From CALFUK01 sp964450495 (GTDB taxonomy: Bacteria; Bacteroidota; Bacteroidia; Chitinophagales; Saprospiraceae): 41,830 nt of DNA. The stretch lies in the NCBI GenBank assembly GCA_964450495.1, contig CAYVFU010000042.1, positions 1-41,830 on the forward strand, read 5' to 3'. This document shows, in pieces, positions 6,831-19,600 of the stretch. Every line of letters starts with the position of its first letter. Position 1 is the stretch's first letter. The position numbers and the translations under genes were made by a program. The notes beneath the pieces were generated by a model, which saw nothing but the letters and a program-made list of their open reading frames with translations, did no database searches and was not told where the DNA came from.

Positions 6831-9509
6831 TTGGATTCGTATACCTTACACTATACGGGATGGTATTTCTTTGTGTTCATTTTTATGAATACATGTCAAC
6901 AAGGATTTGGACAACAAGTCCTGACTTTCGAAACTTATCCCACACAGAAACACAAAGCATTTGACAATCTGCCACCTGAAGCTAGCGTATTTCGCTTATC
7001 CTCATGGCCAGATATATCTGCAGAGATTCACTCTTTGACGCTAAATTTAGGAAAGGAGTTTAAATGGGAATTTGAATTAACATCAGTTGACTTGATTGCA
7101 GATACTTACACATTGAGGTCTGTTGACAAGGGAAAGAATCAACTGTATTTACCTTTTAATGAACCCCAATTTTATCTTGGTCATATCAAAGGGAATCCTG
7201 ATTCAAAGGTGACTGTCATGATCATTGATCAACAAATTGAAGCCTCTATAATAACAAAAGACTCTAGACTACACATCGAACAATTAGACAAATTCCAAAA
7301 AGACACAAAGGGTTTAGTTGTCTATGACGCGAATTTGCAAACTGGTAAACAATCAATGATATGCAGTCACTCAAAAGTTGAAAATATAGTCAGTGAGTTG
7401 AACAGTGAATTAAAATCCACAGGTTCTTGTGCCGAGATTGAATTGGCAATAGCGCTTGACTATACCTATCTCTTAGAACATTCTTCAAGTTTAGAGCAAG
7501 CAGTGAATCAAAGTTTGAATGTAATGCTTATGGCAACTAGTGATTATGCGGGACAGTTTGCAAAAGACATTTCATTTAGCATTGTTGAGCATGTTGTATC
7601 AACTTGTGAGAACTGCGATCCTTGGACTCCAAACCCAGATGCTGAAGTGCTTTTAGATGACTTCACACAATGGGCACGAGCTGGTGGTTTTACGCAGTCT
7701 CACGACATAGGTCAGCTATGGACTGGTAGAAATTTACACAAAGATCAGTCGTATGCTACAGTGGGTTTCGCCCATGCAAATGGTGTATGTAGTCCAGAGA
7801 AATATCACGTCCTTGAAGACAATAATCTTGGAAATTGGCAACGTCGGGTTCTTTGTTCTCATGAAATAGCGCATAATTTAAATTGTAGTCATGATGCAAC
7901 AGACTCACAAACAATCATGTCGCCATTTCTCACCAATAGCACACAATGGTCAGCCAGTTCAATTAATACGATCAATACAATCTTGAATCAGTCAACATGT
8001 TTGTCATCATGCTCTACTCAAATTTGTGATTCATTCACCTCTATATCCATTGATGGTTTTGATGAGAATAACCTTAAGTTTTCATGGAACTCTGGCCCAT
8101 TGGAAGAGGTTAGAATAACGCTTGAAAATCTGAGTTTGAATACACATTTACTTGATACAATTGTCCAAGCAAATTCATATCACTATGTGCAAGGTTTAAG
8201 TCATTGTACAAACCTTAAATTGGAGATATCTACAATGTGTAATCCAGACTATAAGCTATCCAAGCTGCTCAGTACATCTGTCGAAAATCGTATAAATATT
8301 AAAAATGTTGCTGTAAGTAATTGCCAACCAGGAAACTATTCTAGATACGATTTAGCACTTAATGTTGATCACGATTTGTCAGACGGTACAATGGTTTTTA
8401 TAGAAGTCGACGGGGTGTTGAGTACTCATATTATTAATCAATCAACAACAACAATTCACCTTACTGGATTAGAATCAACATGGCAGAAAGAAAAAGAAAT
8501 TGTCATGTACCAAATCATCAATGGAAGTCGTGCTTGCGAAAGTACAGCAAGATTTACTACACCTACAATAACATGTGATTTGTATTACAGTGAAACGTTC
8601 AATGACTGTGTTGTGCCTGATGATTGGTTTAAAACAAGTACCAATAAAGATTATTTTCCCTATCCATTTGAGTGGAGTGTAGGGGGTTCATCAAGGAAGA
8701 TCGAAAACTATGCAAAGCAAACAAATGCATATTCATCATTAAGTTTAGACGGCAGTTGCATGGCATATTTTGATGATGATATAAACAGTAATATTGGTTA
8801 TACTGGTGTCATAGAATTGTATTCTCCAGTTTTTGATATTTCGAATTTCCACAATGTCAACTTGGGATTTGATTATCTATTTCATGGCTTTACAGATGCT
8901 AAAGGACCGAATAGCAGTTTATTCAAATGTGAGGTATGGAATGGGTCAACTTGGGTAATACTTTTATTAGATAATACAACTGATTGTCCGTGGTCCAATG
9001 TTTGGTCATCAGATTGTGTTGGTAATATTTCTGCTTCTGTGGACAGTTATAAAAACAATCAATTCCAAGTCAAATTTAGTTATACCGATGGGAGCACTGG
9101 TGATTGGACAGGAATGGTAGCCTTAGATAACTTTTTGCTGACAGGTGAAAATACGGTGATCTACGGTTGTAATGATCCTAATGCATTAAATTATGATCCG
9201 TCAGCTCAGATTGATGACGATAGCTGTTATAGTTGTCACAATAATATTATGGATGGAGAAGAAACGGGTATTGATTGTGGTGGTATTGTTTGTGCACCTT
9301 GTCCCCAAAATTGTCATCAAGATTCTGTGATAGTCAATTCAGTTAAGGCAAATACAACATATTCAAATGCCAAAATTATAGAAGCCGTTTCTTTGATCGA
9401 TGTGGAAGGTGTCAGTTTTATGCCAGGAGAATCAATGATAATGTCAAAAGGTTTTGAACTGACAAAAGGTAAATCATTGTCTATTGAAATCGTAGCCTGT
9501 AATAAATAA
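6831..9509 (+). CDS. Secreted reprolysin-like zinc metalloprotease with MAM-like and cell-surface tail domains
   Basis: 892 residues from a TTG at 6831 (upstream stop at 6795; the next ATG, 6885, would remove most of the hydrophobic signal core WYFFVFIFM; signal ends GFGQ at 28). After a pro-region, the catalytic domain (~200-395) shows the metzincin motif HEIAHNLNCSHD at 344-355: zinc ligands H344, H348, H354, catalytic E345, and a Met-turn at IMSP (~364). The stretch SHDIGQLWTGRNL ... VGFAHANGVC before it is typical of ADAM/reprolysin-like enzymes. The Gly usually found between the second and third His ligands is Asn here (N351). Residues ~587-773 are a MAM/cleaved-adhesin-like jelly roll, followed by GCNDPNALNYDPSAQIDDDSC and a Cys-rich DGEETGIDCGGIVCAPC segment. 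The last ~60 residues (SNAKIIEAVS ... PGESMIMSKGFELTKG) resemble the '3-coathanger' stack of T9SS cargo. Likely an exported peptidase; substrate unknown. Confidence 0.85.
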   Translation: MDSYTLHYTGWYFFVFIFMNTCQQGFGQQVLTFETYPTQKHKAFDNLPPEASVFRLSSWPDISAEIHSLTLNLGKEFKWEFELTSVDLIADTYTLRSVDKGKNQLYLPFNEPQFYLGHIKGNPDSKVTVMIIDQQIEASIITKDSRLHIEQLDKFQKDTKGLVVYDANLQTGKQSMICSHSKVENIVSELNSELKSTGSCAEIELAIALDYTYLLEHSSSLEQAVNQSLNVMLMATSDYAGQFAKDISFSIVEHVVSTCENCDPWTPNPDAEVLLDDFTQWARAGGFTQSHDIGQLWTGRNLHKDQSYATVGFAHANGVCSPEKYHVLEDNNLGNWQRRVLCSHEIAHNLNCSHDATDSQTIMSPFLTNSTQWSASSINTINTILNQSTCLSSCSTQICDSFTSISIDGFDENNLKFSWNSGPLEEVRITLENLSLNTHLLDTIVQANSYHYVQGLSHCTNLKLEISTMCNPDYKLSKLLSTSVENRINIKNVAVSNCQPGNYSRYDLALNVDHDLSDGTMVFIEVDGVLSTHIINQSTTTIHLTGLESTWQKEKEIVMYQIINGSRACESTARFTTPTITCDLYYSETFNDCVVPDDWFKTSTNKDYFPYPFEWSVGGSSRKIENYAKQTNAYSSLSLDGSCMAYFDDDINSNIGYTGVIELYSPVFDISNFHNVNLGFDYLFHGFTDAKGPNSSLFKCEVWNGSTWVILLLDNTTDCPWSNVWSSDCVGNISASVDSYKNNQFQVKFSYTDGSTGDWTGMVALDNFLLTGENTVIYGCNDPNALNYDPSAQIDDDSCYSCHNNIMDGEETGIDCGGIVCAPCPQNCHQDSVIVNSVKANTTYSNAKIIEAVSLIDVEGVSFMPGESMIMSKGFELTKGKSLSIEIVACNK

Positions 9510-9545
9510 AAAGAGGCCAGCGCATCGTGGGGGAACGCTGACCTC
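9501..9545 (-). terminator. Intrinsic terminator of the giant gene
   Basis: Between two convergent genes, arms at 9513-9522 and 9536-9545 form a 10-bp stem with one mismatch and a 13-base loop (on the minus strand GAGGTCAGCG ... CGCTGGCCTC). On the minus strand the stem is followed directly by TTTTTATTTATT. It ends transcription of the giant gene 25 bases after its stop codon. The T tract overlaps the last codons of the protease gene. On the plus strand no T-run follows, so it is probably one-directional. Confidence 0.8.
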
Positions 9546-9570
9546 AATGATTAAGTTATAATAAATTCAA

Positions 9571-10620
9571 TTAATCCAAAACAATCATTTTCTGACTGGA
9601 ACTATAGTCCCCACTATCCAGTTGATAGAAAAGTACTCCTGAAGAATCAAGATCTCTTCTTTCTATTCGTATTTCATTATATCCTCTGACGTAATTGTCA
9701 GTATACGACTTTATGAATTTTCCATTCGTATCGAATATACTGAGCGTTGCTTCATTTGCTTCTGGTAGTACAAAACCTATTACTGTTTGTTCAACAAACG
9801 GGTTAGGCTCGTTTTGGTACAATGAGAATATTCCATCATCATCCAACTTAGTGAATTCAAGATCAATAGACATCCTATCTAGTGAGATACCTTGATATGC
9901 TTCAGCTGATGTGATCGAAGAGTTGATGCTTAGCATTTCGCTCAACCAACCTTCTTTCTCTGCTTCAAGCGTTATTGTAAACAACACATCTTCTGAACTC
10001 ACAGCTGTTTCTGTATTCCAACTCATTGTCATATTCTCACCAAACAGTGCGTAATTAGTTTTGTCAATTGATAAAACGCCTGACTCTACATTTGTAATCG
10101 TCGCACCACTAGTAGCCATCGTAAATTGATATCCAAACACATCTTTGAAATCAGACGCGGTGACTGGAATCGTCAATGATTTATTAGCATGCAAATATTC
10201 ATCCGTTGCACCAAATACAAGTGTACCACTAGTACGTATTTCTCCTTGAGTTAGAGAGTTCACGACTGCATTGTTGTTGACATCTCCAATTTTCACTCCG
10301 ATGAAATTATTGTCAATTTCATCACCTTGAATATTGTTTATAGAAATGTTTTCAGCAAAAGGCCATGGATTTGTCTCATCGAAAATTGACTGATTCGCAT
10401 CTAAGAATCTCCAGTTTTCATTGTTAGAGAAATTCGTCACATTCCCAAGAATTAAATTTCTAAGGGCCACAATATCAGTTGCGCTCACTCTATTGTCATT
10501 ATTGATATCAGCAGCAATCAACTTGTATGGACTATCAAAATTATCAATACCTAGAATGTGTTTCTGAATCATTACGATATCTAGTGTACTCACACCATTT
10601 ATCGCATCATCTTCTTTATC
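9571..10620 (-). other. C-terminal module of the giant protein: dockerin-like, cohesin-like, T9SS sorting domain
   Basis: In protein order: DDAINGVSTLDIVMIQKHIL and DINNDNRVSATDIVALRNLI (10620 to about 10430) are the two Asp/Asn loops plus helices of a type I dockerin-like domain. A GVKIGDVNNNAVVNS segment follows. Then a beta domain begins with SLTIPVTASDFKDVFGYQFT (from about 10190), the style of cohesin/CBM-like folds. Last comes the T9SS type A tail, ending in KMIVLD. The tail is normally removed on export while the protein is fixed to the cell surface. Confidence 0.7.
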
Positions 10621-13600
10621 AGCATCTAGCTGGTAATTTTCGTTCAATGGATTATTAGTGAACGTGTAGTTTCCTTCTTCAGTCGTTAATGTTGACTTAG
10701 GATATTCAGAAAGAGGAGCATTTAAACTCACTTCTACATTCTCAATCATAATTCCAATTTCAGTTTGTACATTACCTGCAATGACAGCGGCACTACCAGC
10801 TTCTCTATCACAATCACCATTTACTAGTATACTAACTGTACAGAAATCATTATTTCCATCTGCATCCCACACATAGACGTCCAACTCATAGAAGTTAGAG
10901 ACATCATCACAAGTAAATGTAATGTTGGCTTGGTCTGCAAATAGTTCACTATCTAGAGCTACTGGTGTCTCGCCGGTTTTAACTACAGAGAATCTTACAT
11001 CTGTACAATTATCAAAACTACCAAGATCAAAATCTTTCGCCCAAACATCTACACTTCCAGACTCATCCATAAATGTTGTGGTGACTCCTGCAATACATAA
11101 TGGCACTGGCGCTTTATCATCACCAAATGTCACTACACTTGTTGCGGATGAACTATTACCACAACCATCTGCTGCTATAAATGTGACGGTATGTACATCT
11201 CCATTCGTACCTGACTTAGTGTCAATAGTGATTGAAGAACCTGTGCCAGCATAAGCTGTTGTTTCAGTTCCATCATCATATCTCACAGTCCAAGAAATAA
11301 ACTCAGATGTAATCTCCATTCCATTGCAAAGATCTGATGCGTTCGCTGTGATTGTACCAGTACCTTCGCACGGAGTATCATCATCCTTAGATGTTGCACC
11401 ACCAGAAGTACTCACTCTCACATCTGCAACTTCAATCGTCGGTGCTGTATCATCTGCAACTTTTATGACTTGGTCGAATGTATAATATCCATCATCATCT
11501 ACTTCAGCATATCTGAAGTAAACTGGGTCTGCAGATACATTCTCATCACAACCATCGCATTCGCCTTGTGCCCAATCTTCAATTGCAACAAATTCATCTC
11601 TTGCTCTGTCGTTGTCATCATCAACTTCGCTTCCATTAGCTTCCCAAGTACACCAGTCAATGACCGTCCATCTCTTGATCAGTTTCAAGCAAGCATCGGA
11701 TGCCACAATTGTGTCTGTTTCAATGCTCATACCGATTAATCCGCATGGCGTATCACACCATAGTGGTACAGATTCAACATCTGAAGCAGAACATTCAAAC
11801 AAGTCACCCATAGGGACAACGTGTCCTTCAGTAACAACGAGCTCATCATCATTGCATTCTAAATTGATGCCATCTAGTACTTCACCAGTATAGTGCTTAG
11901 GCCACTTGATCGTAAATGGATCAAATTTAGCAGCTTCACCTTGCTCTACTGTAATCACTTGTTGACAATACGCATCTCCACCTGATAATTCACCATCTGA
12001 ATTTGAATCAACCCAGTACTCTCTGATGATTTGACCATCTCCACAAGATCCAACTTGTACATCTTCTATTAAGTTGATGTCTAAGCCTCCACAAGCTGAT
12101 ACAGTTGTAGCTCCTGGTATCTCAGTGGGATCATCAAGACAAGTAATCGTTACGTCTTCACAAATTAATTGTGATCCTGACTTATCAACAACTGCTACAG
12201 TAGACCAACAAGAGTTCTGATTACCTGATTTATCTTCAGCTATCAACACAACATCTTCTAGTCCAAGATCATTACAACAGAACTTGACATAATCTTTACA
12301 TACTACATATTGTAGCGTTTCTGTATTAAGTACATCACCAAACTTGTCCAATTCTTCTTGGGAGAATTCTCCATCATATGAACAACCATTGTTGAAGTTA
12401 TATGCTGCCTTAACTACACCATCAACAGTGACATATACTTGCTCACCAGCTGCATCCAATATTGGATCTTCAAAATCAATTTGTCTGATAACACAAGTAC
12501 TTACAGGACCACATGATGAGTCATGAGAACCTTCATCTAAAGATTCTGCGTACACCTTAGCACCACCTTCAAGATCATTACCAGTCAAGGAAACTTGTAT
12601 ATCCGTCTGGCATATTACGACTGGAGGTACAACATCAACGACCGTAAGATTAAATGTATCTCTTACTTCATTGCCACAATCATCTTCAATTGCAATTACT
12701 ACTTCAACTGGATCTTCTGATAACATCAGGCCTACTATGTAGCCAGTCTCAGGATCGTAAATACCTTCAGAACTTACAACTCTTATACTGATGTCTTCAG
12801 AACAATTGTCTGTCACATTCGCTTCATCTATTTTAAACTCTGCTGTACATGTCCAAGGTTCGATACTTGCAATAGCATCTTCGTATGGTTCAACTAACTC
12901 CGGTGCTTCTTGATCAGTAACTTCAATAGTCTGAGGCAGATTGTCAAACGTCTCACCAGTACACCAATCAATGATTGACCATGTTCTGATAATTTTCTTA
13001 CCACTGCCACATGCATCAAATTCAAGATCATTGTATGAAGTCAAAATATTACATACCTGACCAATTACTGGAACATTGTTGTAGGCTATTTCAGCTACTT
13101 TTTCGATACATATTGTAGAATCTCTCAATTCTTTTTCGACAACATCTAACAATACCCAAACACCATCAATCTCTACTGTTCTTTGTACAGTATCAATAGG
13201 TACCTCATAATGTACGATCTGAGTTGTCACGCAGACAGAATCAATACCAGGAGTGTGGACGTCCACAAACCAAGGGTAAGCATAGCTACCGCTTCCAGTC
13301 GAAGCGTAAATTCCTTCTGGTGAAGAATCGTCTCCACAATTCAATAGGACAGGACCTAAAGGCGCATTAATGTCAGCAATGTCAAGTGGCTCAACACGAT
13401 ATGACTGATCCATAATTTGGACTTTCTCAACCACTCCATGAATTTCCACATTGGCAAAGTACTTCACATTCACAATACCATCACATGCATCACCAAACTC
13501 TTCTGTGATCACATTGATGTCTCCTACAATATTTGGATAACATCCTGTTGCGATTATCTCATCCAATTCTTCAAGTGTTACAAATTCTTCTGGAGCTCCA

Positions 13601-16600
13601 ACACCACACCATGTGACACAAGTTGGTTCGCAACCATTGAATCTCAATTGACCTGAATATGTACCTTCTGCTTCCCAACCATCTGCATGAGTTGGTAGTT
13701 CAGCATTAGGAATGATTAAGAGTTCATAGCTTCCTGCAGTCAATGAACCGCCAAACGCATTAGCTGCGACAAGGTCAGTCAGATTAACACCTGCAAATAC
13801 TGAAGTAGCTCCTACCGGTGCAAGTACAACTGTACCTGAGGAATTGATTATCGAAATTTGAGCTCCTGTTTCACACCATACTGCGTTAGCTGGTGTACCA
13901 CAATTCCATTGGAAATTCCAATCTAGATCAAGAATCACTTCTTGACAATCTTCCTCGATCGTAAACGGCACCACTTCTGCGTACCAGTCAGTTGTACCAT
14001 CGACATCTGCTTGGAACACTTCTTCTGTTTCCGTATCAAGTAACTCACCGCTAAATGAGATGGCTTGGTCAGGAATGTAGTTATCACATTCACTTGGTAT
14101 TTGAGGGATTCGATTGTATTCCAATGTTACAGTACCCCAACAAGAATTCTCACCACATATAACTTTATATGTACGTGGTTCCCCTGTATGGTTACCATTT
14201 ACCACATTCCCAATGAGCGTATCATTCAAGTCAAATACCTGGACTTCATAAGGCGCATTAAATGTTGGGCCTTCTAAAAGCATGTCTGGCGTAATCTCAA
14301 GTTCACAACCTCCTAGGCTGATTTGAACATTTCCATTACATGCTAACGCGCCACACAATTCGGGTTGTACAACCGTGATTTGTGCAAAGTCAGCATCATC
14401 TTCGTCTCCACCAGTATTGTCGATTTCATTATCAACTGGTGAGCCGTCGTTTGATGGATTATCATCCGGTGTGCTATCGATATCCGTGACAGGGTTTCCA
14501 TCTACATCTGTTGCGTCGGATATCTCAGCTTCATTTACGATTGACTCACCTGTAAAGTCAGGGTCAATTGTAAAATCAATATCTACAGTCACGGCACTCA
14601 TTGCTAAAATAGGTCCAGCAATAGACATACTTGCAATATTGCCAGTCTGAGTCCATCCATTACCATCATTTAAGGTGAGTCCAGCCGGAATGTAATCTAC
14701 AATGTTCACATTGTAAGCATCGACTTCGCCTTGGTTGTAAACCGTAATAGTAAATGTTACCGTTTCTCCAGGTTGTACAGGTAATGGCTGATTAGCACTG
14801 ATCTTTTTATCTAGTGCAAGGTCAAATGTTAATGCTACTTGTTGATCGTTAATAGGAATAGTAGCAAAATCACTATCATCTTCATCTCCACCTTGCCCAT
14901 TAACAGCATCGTCAGATTCGTTTCCATCATTTGTATTATCCGCATCTGGGGTACTGTCAATATCTGTTGCAGTTCCGTTTGTAGGATCCGTATCGTCATC
15001 AGCAGAACTGATTTCAGCTTCATTTGTAATTGAAGTACCTGCAAAGTCAGGACTTACAATAAAGGATACATCGACTGTCGTACTTGCACCTGGAGCTAAC
15101 GGACCAGGAACTACGATTGACAGTGTACCATCATTATTATTCGTCCAATCAGTGTCATTTTCAATCAAACCCTGAGGGATAAAGTCAGTTAACTCAACAT
15201 TGTAAGCAGCTACATCACCTTGATTGATTACTGTTAAGGTGAATGTTACTAAGTCACCTGGATCAATAGGCGTTGGTTGTAATATGCTTAATGTTTTTGT
15301 CAATGCTAAATCAAATTCTGTATCTACGGGATCAACTGTTGATACTGGTACCGTAGCTGGATCACTATCATCTTCATCTCCATTCGAACCGTCCACAGAA
15401 CCATCCGTCTCAGGACCGTCATTTGTGTTGTCGGCATCTGGTGTACTATCCTCATCAACTGGTGCTGCATTATTAGGGTCAGTATCATCGTCTGCAGCAC
15501 TAATCTCAGCTTCGTTTGAGATACTTGATCCAGTGTAATTAGCATCAAGTGTTAGTGTAATGTCTACACTCGCTGCAGCACCTGGAGCAAGAGGACCACT
15601 AATAACGTGGCTTGCTGTACCATTTGCATTGCTCGACCAATCCGAGTCATTTAACATCATTCCAGCTGGAATGAAGTCAGTGATTTCAATACTGTATGCA
15701 TCTACGGTTCCTTGATTAAATACAGTAATCGTGAATGTCACATCATCACCTGGATTTACAGGTGTTGGCTGACCAGAAGCGATTGACTTCAAGAGAGCAA
15801 GATCAAATATGTCATCGACTACTTCTTCAAGAGGTATAGTTTCAAAGTCACTATCGTCTTCATCACCATTTGAACCATCTGTGACATTGTCTGACTCAGG
15901 GCCATCGTTGGTATTGTCATCATCTGGCGTACTGTCTGCGTCGACAGGAGGTGTATTATTCGGATCCGTATCATCATCAGCAGCACTGATTTCTGCTTCA
16001 TTCGTTATAGATGAACCACTGAAGTTAGCGTCTACAATAAATGTCACATGTACACTCTGGCCTGAACCCGCAGCAATTGGTCCACTTATAACTAAACTTG
16101 CAGTGCCATCATTATTATCCGTCCAATCAGTGTCAGCTAACGTCAAGCCATTTGGAATGAATTCCGTCACCTCAACATTGAATGCATTGACATCTCCTTG
16201 ATTAAGTACACTGATTGTAAAGGTCACTTCATCACCGGGAGCAATTGGCAAAGCTTGAAAAGAAGATAATTGCTTAACAAGAGCTAAATCAAATGTGCCT
16301 ACCGGATCACTTCCTAAAGGAACAGTTTCAAAATCAGAGTCATCTTCGTCACCATTCGTTCCATCAGTAGAATTATCAGACTCAGTACCATCATTGGTGT
16401 TGTCAACATCAGGTGAGCTATCAGAATCTACAGGACCTTCATTGTTAGGATTGGTATCGTCGTCAGCATCACTGATCTCCGCTTCATTGGTAATTGAGTT
16501 ACCCGTAAAGCCTGAATCAATGATCACTGTGATATCAACACTTTCTGAAGAACCAGCAGCAATCGGGCCTGGAAGTATAATGCTTGCATTACCATTGTTT

Positions 16601-19600
16601 TCATCTGTCCAATCTGAGTCAGCTAGAATTAAATATGATGGTAAGAAATCAGTTACTTCTACATTGTATGCGTCAACATCTCCTTGGTTGATCACATTAA
16701 TTGTAAATGTCACGAGCTCTCCTGCACTGATTGGTGTCGTTTGATCAGCAGATAAGACCTTAGTCAATGCTAAATCAAATGGCTGACCAACCGGGAAAGA
16801 TGCTGGGTCAGAATCATCTTCATCTCCATTCGAACCATCAATGGTATCATCAACCATCTGTCCATCATTTCCTTCTGTTGCGTCTGGAGTTGAATCCACA
16901 TCAACAGGAGGCATATTATTTGGATCAGTATCGTCATCAGCAGCTGCTATTTCAGCTGTGTTGTTAATCATATCTCCTGTGAAGCTAGGATTAATAGTCA
17001 TCGTGACATCAACTGTTACACTCTGACCTACTGCCAATGGACCAGCAATGGTATGACTTGCAGTACCATCATTATTATCTGTCCAATCCGCATCATTTAG
17101 CGTCATGTCAGCAGGAATGTAGTCAACAAGATCAATAGTGTATGCATCGAAATCACCTTGATTGTATACAGTAATGCTAAACGTTACATCGTCACCAGGG
17201 AATACAGGGAATGCCTGAGATGGTGAAATGGTTTTTGTTAATGCCAAATCAAATTCTCCAACAGTAATAGACTCTGGATCGTGATCATCTTCATCTCCAT
17301 TTGTACCGTCTGTATCATTATCTGAAATAGGACCGTCATTGGTATTGTCATCGTCAGGAGTAGAATCTATGTCTACAGGATGGTTACCATCTTCATCTTC
17401 TGCATCTGCTATTTCTGCATAATTAATGGCTGTACCTGAGAATGATGCATCTACCAATACTGTAATTTCAACTTCAGTAGATGTACCTGCTGCAATTGGG
17501 CCAGCTATTGTATGGAACACTTCTGAACCAACAGCGCTTCCAGACCAATCTGCATCTGCTAAGCTTACACCAGCAGGTAGGTAATCTACTATTTCGACAT
17601 TATAAGCATCAACAGCACCTTGGTTTATAACTGTAATGATAAAATCAACTGTTTCTCCAGGAGAGACTAGACCGTTTTCACCAGGAGCTAACGTCTTGGT
17701 TAAGGCAAGGTCAAATGCACCTGCAACAGGTACTGATGCTGGATCAGAATCATCTTCATCTCCATTTGTTCCATCTGTTACATCATCTTCTTCTCCTGTC
17801 TCGTTGTTAGGATCGTCATCTGGTGTAGAATCAATATCTACAGGATGGTCACCATTCTCATCTTCTGCATCACTTATCTCCGCTGTATTGACAGCAGAAC
17901 CAGCGCTAGCATCAGCTGTGACTGTTAATGTAATAGATACAATCTCGCTATCTCCAGGCTGTAGTGGCCCGTCAATTGTTATCTGAGCCGTTGTTGCGGA
18001 TGTAGGAGTCCAATCATTATCATTCAGTACAAAACCTGCAGGAATGTAATCTGTAACTTCAACATCATATGCGTCAATTGTACCTTGATTAAAGACTTCA
18101 ATCAAGAATACAACATCATCACCTTCAGACACAGGCACTGCTTGTATTGGACTTAGCATTTTGACTAAAGCCAAATCAAATATGTCTACTTCAAAAAGGG
18201 CATTGTCTTCATCGTCTTCACTTTGGTCACCATCGTCATTGCCACCATCACTATCTGTATCTTCTTGTGGGTTACCATCTTCATCAGTGGCACTATCAAT
18301 TTGTACTGTGTTCTCATATGAACCAGCACCTGCTGCTGAATTCAATGTAAGTACTATCTGTACAGTCTGACATTCATTGACCAATACTGGACCAGCGAAG
18401 GTCATCGTCGCAGTACCACCAGGATTTTGTACCCAACCATTATTATCTGCAGCACTTAGATTAGTGCTTGTAGGTAACACATCAGTTAAGACAACATTGT
18501 ATCCATCAATTGTACCTTGATTACAGATTTCGATATCAAATGTGATATCATCACCTGGTGTAATTGGCAGTACTTGGTCAGCACTCAGTGTTTTATTCAG
18601 TGCAAGATCGAATGTAGCAACACCAACAAAAGCTGGATCACTGTCATCTTCATCTTCTCCAGCATCAGGACCGCCGCCATCAAGGTCTCCATCAGAAACA
18701 GGACCATCATTCGCGTCGTCATCATCAGCAGTAGAATCTTGATCTTCTGGATGGTTACCATCTTCATCTTCTGCATCACTTATCTCAGCAGTATTTTCAA
18801 AGACACCACTAGCTGGTAGTACATCAACAGTCACAGTAATGGTGACAATCTCACTTGCACCAGGAGCTATTGGTCCGTCGATAGTTGTGTATGCATTATT
18901 GCTACTTCCAGAACCAGCTGTCCAGTTCGGGTCATTTAATGTCATACCAACTGGGATGTAGTCAACGACATCTACAGCAAGGGCTGCAACACTTCCTTGG
19001 TTGAATACTTCAATTTGGAAAGTCACATCATCACCTACACCTACAACAGCATCTTGTCCCGGAGCTAGTGTTTTCTCTAAAGCTAAGTCAAAGACAGCAA
19101 CAGGTACAACGGCAGGGTCAGAATCATCTTCATCACCATTAGTACCATCTGTTACATTATCTTCTTCTCCAGTTTCATTATTCGGATCATCATCAGGCGT
19201 AGAATCTTCATCTACAGGGTGATCACCATTCTCATCTTCTGCATCACTGATTTCTGCTGTGTTCGTTGTGTTTCCAGCAGTAACATCAGGAGTTACTGTT
19301 AATGTGATTGGTACTGTGATACTGTTACCAGCTGTAATTGGACCTGCTATAGTAAATAGAGCAGTGTTACCAGACGCTGGTGTCCAGTCTGTATCATTCA
19401 ATACAAAACCTGCAGGAATGTAATCGGTGACGTCAACATTGTAGGCATCAATAGTACCTTGATTAAACACCTCGATTACAAATGTGACATCGTCTCCTGG
19501 ATAGACTGGTGTTGGTTGATTTGGATCTAATATTTTAATCAGAGCCAAGTCAAATGTTTCAACGGAGAATGGCGCATTGTCTTCATCATCTTCACTTTGG

